NCBI GenBank assembly: GCA_013339895.1
Contig: JABACO010000004.1
Location: 10,506,409 to 10,570,408, forward strand
Length of the DNA: 64,000 nt
Source of the DNA: Ephydatia muelleri
Taxonomy: Eukaryota; Porifera; Demospongiae; Spongillida; Spongillidae
Direction of reading: 5' to 3'
Under the pieces are notes generated by a model. That model was not told the DNA's origin. It saw only the letters and a list, made by a program, of their open reading frames with translations, and did not search any database. The stretch's first letter is position 1. Each line of letters opens with the position of its first letter. Positions 20,983-33,500 of the stretch are shown here, piece after piece. The position numbers and the translations under genes were made by a program.

Positions 20983-23104
20983 CATGTTAAATTTGATAGC
21001 TACACTGTAACACATTGTACCATTATTTTCTAAGTACTGAATTTGCTAAACATAAGCTCTCTTGAGCAATGCTATAAAAGGATCTCACAGTTTACATCTG
21101 GTGTTTGCAAACATTATTACTCAAAATTAGAATTATTACAGTATCAGTGTACATCTTAGGCTATTTATAATGACCTGTAAACCCAAATCATGCAATTAAA
21201 ATTCAGTTCATTAAGATGTTTTAATAATTAAATACAATTTTAGTTCAATTAAATGGTCTTTGAGACAGGTAACTACCTCAAAATACCAGTTCTGTTATGC
21301 AATTCAGACCAAGAATTGAAAATAAAAATACTTTTTTACTTTTCGAGTGTTATTATAATCCATTATTAAGGTTAAGTTGCTTTTAAAAAAGCGATTCCTT
21401 CATTCAATACCTAACAGCAAATGTGTATAATTACATTTTCAGGGAAGGTTATATGAAATTACTGCAATCCCTGCTCTGAAAATGGATGGTCAGTCATATT
21501 GCAGTAGTGTAAAGATTAAATGCATAACCACAAAGAACAAATAAAATCCATCGTATTTATTAATATATACTATTATCTTATTTATTCATTACGTACGTCT
21601 TTTTGTGTTATTTTCGGTGCTGGTTGTTAAATAAATCGTTTAAGCTGATCAATGCAGGACAATGGAACAGACAAATTGTGAATACATCATATCTCAATGC
21701 ACCAACTGTACAATCAATTTCCCTTCCCGCTGTGCTGGTATGCAACGAAATTGAACAACTGGCGGTTTCAGGATACTTGAACATCATGTGCTTGCCTTTG
21801 AATAGCATTGTCAATGAAACACTAAAAAAATATGCACACTGCAAATGAAACATTCTACTAATTCATATGTGGGCTTATGAAGAAGATAATCCACAATTCT
21901 GATATTTGTACAATGGCAAGCATTGTCACTTGAAAGGCAAAGTTCTGTTATATATAATTTTCAGTCCAGTCAAGTCATTTTCATTGGGTTATCGTTTTTG
22001 TACTTGTGATGATTAAATTGTCCTCATATAATGTGCACTTGTATAAATGCATAACATTCAACTCACGTTTACATCAGATAAAGGTATCCATTGTCCATAT
22101 GTCCACATGTAAGTTAGTGGTGGGTTAAGTCATTAGTGTATCAATTACTGTACAACCCATACCACATCTTGGAATATCGTAGCAACAGAATGCTTATGCA
22201 TGTGTGCCAAAAAAATGAAAACACCACAATGTTAAGAGAGAGTAAACTAACGTCCCTTGTATGCATACTTGTATCTTGTATTGCTTGTATTGGGTTCAGT
22301 TTTTAAATTACCTTTACAGGAAGTCACACTAGCTACCTACTCCCCCTATTTGTTTATTTGTTACTGAGTACAAGGCTGGCAAATATGACTCATTCCTCTC
22401 CCTCGCTCCTTTGTGATAACACTGCACAAACTCCCATAATGCTTGTATCTGTGTCAAGGACAAATGTATCACTAAAGTTGGGATAAGCCGAATAGGAGCT
22501 AAAATCTATTGCGAATTTAGCTCATCAAATGCTGCTGAACATTCACCTGTCCACTTATTCCCTCTCCGTGACACAGTAGAGAGTTTTGCCAAACCACATG
22601 TAGCAAAGTCATTTAAATTACGATATGTTATGCCCAACAATCATTGAGTTCACTACTTTTAACAGTTAACTACCTCAATAGACCTGTTCTGTTATTAAAT
22701 TCAGACCAACAATATATTTGAGCTTTGTTATGATTCATTATTAAGGTATGTTGCTTTAAAGCGGTTCCTGAACTAATTCAATACCTAACAGCGAACGTTT
22801 ATTACAATAATTCACATAACCTCTATATTCATCCTTACTCGTAAAAATAGAATTACTGCAATCCCTGTTCTGATAATGGGTGGTCATTCATGTTGTGGTA
22901 TTGGTGTGAAGATTAAATGGATAGCCACAACAAACACCATCTTATTTTATTTATTACGTACGTCTTCTTTTTGTGTTATTTTCATTGCTGGGTGTTAAAT
23001 AAATCGTTTCTATTAATTTAATCTGATCGATGTAGGACAATGGAACAGACATATACAGTTATTGTGAATACATCATATCTCAGTGCACCAACTGTAATGA
23101 TCAA
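20983..23104. repeat. Receptor 3' flank, partly duplicated
   Basis: Bases from about 21000 to 21745 resemble 22640-23130 and 60780-61560, so the 3' flank of the receptor gene exists three times in the window, two of them in tandem here. From about 21745 to 22160 it switches to the upstream-flank block also found near 2100-2580. Apart from the reverse-transcriptase scrap at 22345 I see no gene. Confidence 0.65.
22345..22640 (-). pseudogene. Gypsy RNase H remnant
   Basis: On the minus strand, translation with one frame change gives FAKLSTVSRRGNKWTGEC, AFDELN, then YPNFSDTFVLDTDTSIMGV followed by a VLSQ. This is the RT/RNase H junction of a Ty3/Gypsy pol (the D-T-D-x-S motif). In-frame stops and a frameshift show it is a dead scrap. 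It is not closely like the element at 17131 and sits between two copies of the receptor 3' flank. Confidence 0.6.
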
Positions 23105-26100
23105 TCAATTTCCCTGCCTGCTGTGCTGGTATGCATAGTTTAGATGGGAGTAGATCTCTTCACCAGATTCACCAACAAGGCTGTAAGATGCTGGAACGCT
23201 AGCTACTACTGGAGGCTGCTCTTGTTGAATGTGAAAGTTGCAGTGGCCAGGTTTGCGGTTAGACTTTCTGCTAGCACAATGAATGAAACAAGAAATTATG
23301 CAAATAATCAATATGAATGGTTGTTCATTTATGGCTCATATCACATTGTTCCACATGCTTCGTTAATAAATTTATTTCTAACGTACATTTGAAGAAGTCT
23401 TCTCCGAATTAAAACACGCGTAATTGCACATGCAGTAACGGTTACAGCTGTAAGCAAGACGGCCGCCGAAATGGTTACACCCACAGAGGAGGCAATCGCC
23501 AAAGCTATCTTGTCTGAGTCCTTCGGCTTTGGTGTGAGAGGCTTCGATGGTATACACATAACTACGGAAGTGTACGGAGCAACGAAACCTGTAGTGACAT
23601 TGATCCCTAGAATGGTGCAAAAAAGTATGCACTGCAATCACAAATACATTTAGTTGAGCTATAATCTTTCATCCGCATAACAACTCATAGTTCAAAGGTT
23701 ACTATTAAAATATCTCCCGGGCTTTTCAACTATATGACTAAAATACATGTACTTCCAAATGCGTTGTGATGGGGCTATAATCACATTAGAAAGTTGCAAA
23801 TGTGGTATGGGTAGCAATTGATGGAACCCAGTACAATTGAGTCTTTGTAATATACAGATCTTTTTATCAAAACAAATATTCAGGAAAAAACACAGACTGT
23901 TACAACGAATAAACCTGATAAAGTCTATTTTAACCTGTATAACTACTGGTTCAATTATGCATGCTAAGATTCATTTCACAGTTGGAATTGTGCATTACAA
24001 TAATATATATAAGGAATAGATTTGGCTCTGTCATTTGTACACTTTCAATAGCGTATGGATTAGTAGTAATCTAGCAATTCATGTTATTAATAAACATTGC
24101 GATGAAATATGGGCAACAATCGGAAATGTTACTTGAGTCAATTTCATCCTTCATAATCTTGATACTATGCAAAATTTTAAATTCATGAATGAAAATAGAT
24201 CTACATGTAAGCATGTATGTTGAACAAGTCCTGCTGCACAAACATATATATTTCCTGATCATTATGACAAAGTTTACATCAAGAGTGACACGTACAGTGT
24301 CTACAGCAGCTCAATCATATGATTAATTAATTATCATAGTGCATGCCAAAGGATTACCATTGGCATGCACTATGCACTTATATGCTACTTACCAAGTGTA
24401 GTTATATTAAATGTCTTGCTAACTGTAATGTTGCAAGTTGAGTTGGAGATTAAAATCAAGCTAACAGTGTATAGACCCCAGTCTCCTGATGTCACATTTC
24501 TCACAAATGTCTGCTTGAAGTCCACCAGTTCCCCATTGCTGACATTCAGAGCTATTGGTGTCCTCGTCCATTGAATACCAGCATACTCTCCACCTGCTTC
24601 TACTTGGATGACAAGAGGGTCAGGAGGACATAGAGTGACTACTGTGGGTGATATGCCATTAAGATAAGTTGGACCTAAAGTGACCCAAGAGAATGGAAAA
24701 GCATGGTCTAGAATAAGTGGAATGTTTATTAGTAAATGTACCTGTGTCCACTTTGTATGGTCTAGTGGTGACCACCTCTCCTCCCTGGGATGGAGTGTCA
24801 TAGAACACACACTGGTACACTCCAGCATCAGACTGACTAAAGTTGAAGATACGAACAAAGCTCACAGTTCTATTTGCTGTCCTATTTGATGTCACAAATG
24901 TAGAGTTAGTGGTATTGATCACAACCCTAACACCATCACCAAAGAGTTGTGTTCCATCCTTCAACCACATCATGCTGGGTGCAGTGAGAGAGGATGAAGC
25001 AGGCTGTTCAGCTGCACACCTCAGAAAGGCTCCATTGCTTGAAACATTTAAATTTCCCAAAGCAACAACTATTCGATCTGATACAGTATTGTTGTTCAGT
25101 TCTCTTACTATTCTCAACACATTTGAATCATTATTTGCTGCAAGGAACCTGTATAACATTAATTTTATGTATCAGTGATATTACCAACCTGAAAGCAGTA
25201 GTGCCATACTCGTGTTGCAGCTGTTGTTATCACAAGCAACACACTGATAGCTTCCATTGTCACTTGAAGAGAAACCATAGATAGTCAAGAGTGAAGAAGT
25301 GATGGTGTTGTTCTGTGTCCTACTCTTGACCATCAGATGAGGCAACTGTGCAGTCTCTGGAATAGTGATATTGTTCCTGGTCCATTGTATGTGGGGAGCA
25401 GTGAGTTGTCCACTGGCTGAACAGAAGAGCTGGATGACCGATCCCAACACTATCACACTGGAGTTATCATAGGCACCATCCAAGTCCTGAGGACTGCTCA
25501 GTAACTTGGCACCTAATGAGTATTGAACTGAAAATAGGAGAGCCAAAGCAGTGCAGATGGATATATTAAACTATAAATCACTAGTCTGATAGTTATTCAC
25601 ATTATTATTAATTGTTAATAGACATGTCATGTTTAGGCACATACGCAAATAAACATCCATATTAAATATATGCTGAATTGGCACATATGATGCACTGCAC
25701 ATACTGTACGTGCAAATGATATATAGATAGTGACTTTCATTCAATGAAACTATCCGTTCTATCCAACAACGCTGAAAAGGTGCAGTACACGTACTTTGTC
25801 AACGTTGCTATATTAATTCTTACATTTTACTGCCCTTCCCAATTTCTGCATGGCACGAAGGCCAGGAAAACTCTCAAGAGCTAGAGATTTAGTAGTGTAT
25901 TCAACAGATTATAGTATGATTTAAGATGTAACATTGCAGTGACACGGTGTGTTGCATGAGATTGGAAGCGATATATATATTTTTCTGCAGTGACTAAATA
26001 GACTGGATGATGCCCGACCAGTATGCCTGTACTGATACGAGTCCATTTAAAGTTTGCATAGTGAAGCCTCTGCAATTCAACCCATTATGTAATGAAAAAA

Positions 26101-26497
26101 GGAAAGCTCAGAGATCGAAGATAATTAAAATCGATGTTTTAACAGTGTGCGGAGATCGAATCCAGTTAAACACAATCTACAGTAACATATAGTACCGAGA
26201 TGAATGGATATTATCTTTTTTAGAATGCCCTCAAATAATGACTGGTGCCAAGAGCACATACCCATGAATTCTTGACGAAGTCTGTGTCAATTGCTAGTGA
26301 ATTTATTTATTTGTCGCATCTGTGCATTCATCCCGAGGTGGCTCCAGGGTATTATACATGTATATTGAACAGCTGATATGGAACGCAAGCAACATGCATC
26401 ATGCAGTATTTAACAAAATACATCTTAATAAGACATGTAACTTACAATACAGTATCCATGAAACAAGTCGGTATATTGAAGGGCGAAACGACTCCAT
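23105..26497 (-). CDS. Intact Ig-like membrane receptor, copy A (three Ig domains, TM, ITAM-like tail)
   Basis: Six exons, all with GT-AG edges: leader 26446-26497 (17 codons, MESFRPSIYRLVSWILY), Ig1 25185-25527, Ig2 24742-25148, Ig3 24393-24674, transmembrane 23387-23606, tail 23105-23270. Phases 1,2,1,1,2 match across every junction and no internal stop occurs; total about 489 aa. Ig1 has the Cys (QLFCSAS), Trp (IQWTRN) and DNGSYQC motifs. Ig2 has LRCAAE, MMWLKDG and SDAGVYQC. Ig3 keeps GIQWTRT but lacks the usual disulfide cysteines. Many N-glycosylation sites (NVS, NNT, NRT). The helix spans IALAIASSVGVTISAAVLL onward, followed by LIRRRLLQ. The tail has YSLV, seven residues, then YSHL. 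Expected role: cell-surface recognition; ligand unknown. An apparent start at 25546 is intronic. The tail acceptor could also be three bases further in. Confidence 0.85.
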
Positions 26498-26499
26498 TC

Positions 26500-28110
26500 A
26501 ATTGCCACGAAATACTTATGGATGTAGTGATGTAAAAGTTTAATTAACACGCAAAATATTTGCCTACAACATGCGTGCATATGACAGATTAATAAACTGA
26601 ATCGTGCAAAACCTTTATTTGGCCTAGTTCAATGCGAAGGTGATGCAAACTTACAGCTTGAAAAGCATAAATGATGGTATATATGATATATACGGCGACA
26701 AGCGGAACATACCCCTCCCAGCCACCTTATACCTTTTAGAACATAAGTTCAATCCAAAGCCATGTACATCTAGCAATGCAGCTCATCAAAATGAGATGCA
26801 AGCTTGAATAGTATTCGGTTAAATATTCAAGATATCAGCTGAGCACTTGTATCTAAAGGCAATTTTTAAAACTGAACCCAAGGCGGAAAATGCATGCGGG
26901 AAATGTATGCAATCATGATTCACTTTGTGCAGGGTTTGCTCAAGCCAAAGGGGGCGTGAAAAAGACGTCGACCGGCTATTGTAGCCAAGAGTTAGTGTCG
27001 ATTTTCAAAGACTAGGAATCGTCATTTTGCCCTTGCATGTACCGTAATCATGTTGTAATTCTGGATTTATTATGTGCACCCGATTCATAAGATAGGATAC
27101 ATGTATGTATACAAGGCACGTTGGTTGACTTTCTCCTAAAACTGTTGTGTCTTCAATTTTCGTTGCATACATTTACAGTCACATGTCCACAAACAATCTT
27201 TTGTTGATGCGATATTCCGAGATGTGATATGGGCTCTAATTAGTAAACTGATGACACAACCCACCACTAACTTACATGCACATATCGACAATGGATACAT
27301 TTATCTAATGGAATCATGAGTTACATTTATGCAAGTTCACATTGAAAGAGGAGTGCAAATTACTACCTAAACATATTGCAAGGAGTGGACTGAATAAAAA
27401 AATGATAACCCATTGTATATAACTTGACTGGTCTGAAATAATATAACAGGATTTTGCCTTGTAAGTTATATGCGTAAAAACTTCCTGATCTTCATAAGCC
27501 CACATATGGAATGGTAGAACGTTTCATTTGCAGTGTGTGTACATGTTTATATGTTTGGTATTTAATTGACAGTGCTTCCCATAGCGCAAGCCGAAGCATC
27601 CTGAAACCGTCAGTTATTTAAAAACACGTCCCCATCAATGTAACTGAATGCAATACTGGAAAGCAATGGAGACTCTCTGGAGAAGGGATTCTTGGTATAT
27701 TAAACAAGTCTCTGCACAGCTGAACAGCGTGATAAATGATAAGGAGTTGGTTATTTATAAGTTATTTGAGTTGAAAGCATGTTTTTGTTTTTATTCATCC
27801 GTATGTTGACTATAAACAGGATAGTAGTATACTACACGACATTTTTGGGGAAAGGTTTCTTCATCAATCCATTAATCAAGGCACATTCAATGAGAAAATC
27901 GGGGATGGACCTTTAAAGGAGGAACGCAGTACAAAAGGACCGGATCGGATCAATTTCGGTCGACCAGCCGGCCGAATTAGGTGACACGTTCGGCAAAACA
28001 CTTACGGTCGGGTAGTTAGTTGCCATGCAATAAAGCCTGTAAGCCAAAGGGGACGTGAAAGAGACGTCGAGAGGCATACGGGCTATGGTAGCCAAGAGTT
28101 AGTGTCGAAT
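26500..28110. repeat. Upstream flank of receptor copy A
   Basis: No gene. The block beginning near 26690 (GGCGACAAGCGGAACATACC or close) recurs at 45920, 50100 and 56185, each upstream of a receptor leader. The block at 27140-27990 recurs near 2050 (inverted), 38100, 46300 and 56470. A conserved stretch, GGACCGGATCGGATCAATTT, lies near 27940, with copies at 47038 and 56902. The promoter is expected here but I see no diagnostic box. Confidence 0.6.
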
Positions 28111-29869
28111 TTCAACGACCATGCATATGGAGAAATGAGCGGTCACCAATTAAAGTTGTAAAAGTTACATTTCTTATTTTTCTGAAATTCCATCACATGA
28201 TTTCTGTTGTGCATATTTCGAAAGACATAATCATAATACGATTTTTTTTGTGTGAATTATCCGTGATCCGTTTTTATATAACATTCAAAAATACGGGCTA
28301 TTAATACTGTACTGCAAAAACCTGTGCCTGATATTATAATTACTAACTACTCCATGATGATACTTCACATGCGGCAACGGAATCTTGTTGCTCAGTATCC
28401 TCTGTCTTAGATTCTAATACCCCTTTATATTGAAGGTTTTGGTTCCTGGAGAAAAAATAGTACTTTCCGTAGACAAGTACATAAAATGCCGACCTAATTA
28501 AAGTATTCCACGAGCTATAAATCTTGGCTAGTGATGGATTTGTCACTTGCGGCAACAGATTCTGGTCCATTATACACCAGTGTGTTATACTGTTGATGGA
28601 AACATTTTTTTACCTTAAAAACCAGTCGGTTCCTGGAGGATTTATATTGTAATGGTTATTGTGCTTATGATTCAATAATAATTATTAACAATGGCGGAAA
28701 TGCCATATAGGGCGCTACTCTTGTAACACCGTCCCTCGTACTCAGGCTCATTTTGGAAAATAAATAAGCATCGCGTTAACGTTAATTTCATAATATGGTG
28801 CAATAACAATAACAGCTCACTTTATAATCTCTGCAAGATATTTATAACTAACCCCTCCAGTTTTTTTTTTCATATACAAGGTCAGTTACTATAGTACGTA
28901 TTATACTGTGTGTGTGTACCGATACGCTTGCGTTTATGCATGTATGCCTATAAGAAGGCATGTACATGCATACTACTCAACTCTCAATCCACCGTTATTT
29001 TATGTGCGTACGTTGACGCACAAATACACTTACACACGCATATACATACACTCTCATGTATACGGATATGGGAAGGCATGGTATTATGTATTATGGATTT
29101 GGCCAAGCCTGGCAATACGCATACATCGGGGCGCACTGGCATACATACGTTGGGGCATACGATTAGAGTGTGCGAGGGGGGAGAGGCCGGGTGAAGGAGA
29201 CAAAGTTGTAGGCATGCAGCTACATGTATACATACAGAGAGCCATGTACATGTGTGTGTGGTAGATCTTATACTTGTAGCCTTTTCTAAGCGTGACTGCA
29301 TGCTGTGACCTTTAGCTGAGTTGGTTACATGTACACATATCATCAGTTGCTTTCCAACCACTACTGTTTTGAGATCAATGCAATTATGAAATGTGGCACT
29401 GTGGTGCATTATGCAGGCTGTCTACTGTTTGATTGGCAGTGTGAAAAAAAAATCATTGTGAGCTTGAGTTCAAAGTACTGGTGGTTAGTTAATGTCGTCC
29501 TGTAAAACAGGTGTTGATAATCATCTCATATCCAGAAATGACCCATTCATAGGCGGTCATCTTGCTTTATATTTCAAATTGAATTTTAAACACTTGTAAA
29601 TTGTCCTATAAATCGGTCTGATCATGACATATGTACTTTAAAAAATTATTCCATTAACCATTCTTGAACTAAAATCAAGACAAAAAATTAATTTATACCG
29701 CGCATAATTTATTCATCAAAATATGTCATTGCGTAATGCCTTGCGTCATCCGCCAGAATTCTTCAACTAATCATTGAACAAAATGGTGAATAAATATATG
29801 CACAGTAAGTTAATTTAGCTGAAGATAGAACTTAACTATAATACTAAAATGTTAATAACCGGACAATGT

Positions 29870-29902
<33 letters not shown>

Positions 29903-30599
29903 GGCCGAGCGTTTCGATACGAAAGAGCGAGGGAGAGCCCGATATGGTTACTGCCAGCTTCTGGCCTGATACAAAAGTACGATAGTCCCAGACTAGTACC
30001 GTAGGTCTCGACTGCCAAGAGGGACACTATGATGTCGATCGTCATGGACACTTTTGACCTATATAGTGTGTTCCTTATCGTGTTCGTTTAGCCTGCTTGC
30101 AGCTCGATGAATGAAGCGCGAAGGCTAATAGGCACGTGCACTGATACAAAACATAGATATTTGCAAATGGCACTTTTCAGTACAGTTGCGACCTACGTAG
30201 GCATTTCAGCCCTACCTAGATCGATTAACATCAAATCTGCACGTGCCGTATTTTGAATCTTTGTCTGCATACATGTGTATGGCCAGGCCAGAGTCAGTAA
30301 CTACACGTAAAACGCTTTAATTTTAATGCAAATCACCTTCGTGGGGCTTCAATGGAATAGCACTATCCCAATGCTTTCATTTTTTTTCTTTTAAAGAAAA
30401 GTTTTGTGTAAACTCTGTAGCGCTGATCAGTCTATCACTAGGCCAAAGCCTCTGCATCAGGTTAAAAGCATACTATACACACCCCCCCCCCCCCTTCTAT
30501 GTTATGCCAATGCTTGCTGGCACAGGCCCAAACCCCTCCCCTGTATCTGCACAGTGTGTGGTTAGTGCAAACATGTAATGTGCATTTAAACATACACAA
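28111..30599. other. Gene-poor segment with simple repeats
   Basis: No recognisable gene. Contents: two copies of a TGCGGCAAC motif facing repeat-like sequence (28370 and 28550), a CATA/CACA-rich tract at 28905-29060, and a 32-base G run at 29870-29901. Open frames are under 145 codons, overlap each other and have no domain. Confidence 0.55.
29870..29901. repeat. 32-base G homopolymer
   Basis: Unbroken G run. Others lie at 35167-35188 (22 G) and 32043-32059 (17 G), and a 13-base C run is at 30482-30494. They may form G-quadruplexes and are prone to length errors in assembly. Confidence 0.9.
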
Positions 30600-33500
30600 T
30601 TTGTCCTCTTCTGCTATTGCTATTACTAACAATGAGTGTGGCTGCACCATATGTACTTCTGAATGGTGTCAGCAGTTACTGTAAGTGGCTGCACCAATGC
30701 GAGTGTTGTATTTGGCTGGATTGTAGCCACATTGCTCCACCATACCAGGGATAGGAAGGTGGAGCGGAAGTTCTTATATGCGAGTGGCGTCCCAACTTTG
30801 AAGTGGAAGAGAGGTGAGTGGAACAGTGGCAGCATTATTTGTAGGCCTCCATTGCTAGAACTGCCTGCCTTTGGTACACTCAACACACCTGCCCATCTGG
30901 TTTGCTTGATGAAGAAGTGCATGCCAGCTGAGTACAGTGGAACGTAGGGGTATTTAAGTAAATTTGTTGAGCCTAAGGTGGATATCCCTGGAGGTGTTGA
31001 ACACTCCGGATGGTCAGTCTCAGCATTGGGATCCTGGTGCTGCTCTCCCCAGTACAAAACCAGATACAGGAGTGTCCTTGAGTAATATTTCGCCTCATCT
31101 CCATAGAAACAGTCCCAAACAGACTTTTAACACAACTCTTGATATTGAACCCTAGAAAAAAAGTACCAGGACTTTATGCATCAGACGTAAATGCCTCTAC
31201 CACTAACCAAAGGTTTTGCATGAGGCCCAAAGCACACTCCACCCCCCTCCCATCATGTACATGTACTTGATTGTAAAGTTTATGGCATCAGGCACAAAAG
31301 GCCCATGCCACATACATGCACATGTAGGTACTACATGTATGTCAATAGTGTTTGCTTCTTAGAACTTGGTACATGTACATGTCTAGCTCAATAGCTAACA
31401 TCAGATTAGGATAACCTCAGTTTACATAGCAAACAATGCCCTTTTGTTGTTGACCTCTGAGCTGCACAAATGAATATTATATTTATCTTACATGTACCTA
31501 TGGGACAGCATCCAGCAAAATCAGGCTTGTAAGGTTATAATTTTATTACTATAAAAATTTCACGTTACATTAATAAATTTTTACCTTTCCTTTTCGTACA
31601 CTTGTTCCCACACCATTTCTGTACCGGTACATACTGATTGTGTGTGCATGTGTGTATGTATGTATACACGTGTGCATGTGTGCATATGTGTGTATGTGTG
31701 TGTGCATATGTGTGTATGTGTGTGTGCATGCGTGTGCATGTGTGTGTTGAAAAGTGCAAAGCAATAGAAAACTTTCCAATGCCCTTGATACTTCTAATTT
31801 CTGAAGCCTTGCATATGGTGGCAGTGAATATTATTGCTACTTGTGTATGGCAGGACTGGGCCACTGGAAAGTTTACATAAGCCTAGCAGCTGAATGGTAA
31901 TACATGTACATGTAAGCTTAGTGTTCACATTCAACTACACCAAACTTTCTTCAAAAGCACAGACCCATAGCTACATGTACTTCACAAGCACAGCACCATG
32001 GCTATACAGCACCATCAAGCACATAGGATGATATTAAAAGGTGGGGGGGGGGGGGGGGGTAATGCCCCCACTTTGACAAATATAAGAATGTGGCAATGGG
32101 CCCCATGCTTCCTACAACTGTACACCACTGACCTTAGCACCACTTCACAGTCACTGCACCATGACTATTTCACAAGCACTGCACCATAGCACTATGTCAC
32201 AGGCACAGCACCGTATTAGAGGCACTGCACAATAGCACTACACTACACAATAAGCACCAAATCACTAATATGGAATGAAGGCCTGCTTTTCTATGGATGT
32301 TTTAATGATTTTAGAAGCTTCGTACACATGTGTTTCGCGTATGGCGCGTAGTCAAGGATCGGGGACTTGGTTGCTCAAAGATATCAGCACATCAGCAACA
32401 ACACTACACAGCAGAGTATATCACGTGACCCCCTGTAACATCGACCCGCCCACAATACACACCCCAAACTGTGTGTATATGTGTGTGTGCTTGTACATGT
32501 ATGTACTTGTGTGTGCTTGTGTGTGTGTGTGTGTATGTGTGTGTGTGTATGTGTGTGTGTGTGTGCGTGTGCATGTGTGTGTGCGTGTGTGTGTGTGCGT
32601 GTGTGTGTGTGTGTGTCTATCACCAAGATCAGGGGGGAAAGGAGGGTTAATTTGCTAGATATGTTTTAGTTGTCTACAGTAGAAGTTACAGAAGCCTCAT
32701 GTGTGTACATGCATGTGTATTTGTCACAATACAGGCAACACACACAAACACAGCCCCTCCATTTGCACATGCCATAACTAATTGACCACAATATCACATC
32801 ATGTGTGTGTGTGGTGTGTGTGTGTGTTTGTGTGTGTGTATGTGTGTGTGTTCACCAAGATCAGTGCCATGTTTGAGCCACTCCCTTACCACACTGGTAA
32901 CGCACACACACATACACAAACAGCCTTACTCTGTTCTGGCTTCACATTTTTCACTGTTGCATTTGTGGTATTCAGGCTCAAGATAACTCAGCCATGTGTG
33001 TTCTGCCGCAGCAAAGGGCTGTTGAAATGTTGTCCATATGTAACACACATACACACATACAATACAAACATACAAAAAATTAATTGTTTACACATACACA
33101 GATATGCATACTTGTATGAGCATGCACTATTTGTATACCATCCCTTGAACTATTGTATTCATTGTTATCAACAAGACCTTTACATTGGTACATGTAGCAG
33201 AGAATGGTTGCAGAGAATGTCTGACAGTTTGTTTGATCTGTGTGATGCGTTTTAGTGCTTGCGTGTTGTGTCATATCGAGTAATCGCCCATACATTGGTG
33301 GTCATCTTGTGATTTATTTCAAATTGTTCACTAATAAGTTTCACTGTGATGCAGTCGACAACACATGCACAACATTCACGTTTGAGTCCGTTGCCAACTT
33401 TATACATATGTCCATATGCACATGTGCATACATTACATTGACAAAGCCTGCTAAATACCACACTGACACAATAAACCATTTGTAAATAGTCACACCGTAT

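Noticed and set aside
25181..25546. Open frame starting MALLFSVQYS that looks like a signal peptide plus Ig domain
   Set aside because: The first residues come from the pyrimidine-rich intron end. A TTTTCAG acceptor at 25528 and a separate leader exon at 26446-26497 with matching phase explain it better.
30626..31057. 143-codon minus-strand open frame
   Set aside because: No domain, no splice context, and an equally long frame on the other strand.
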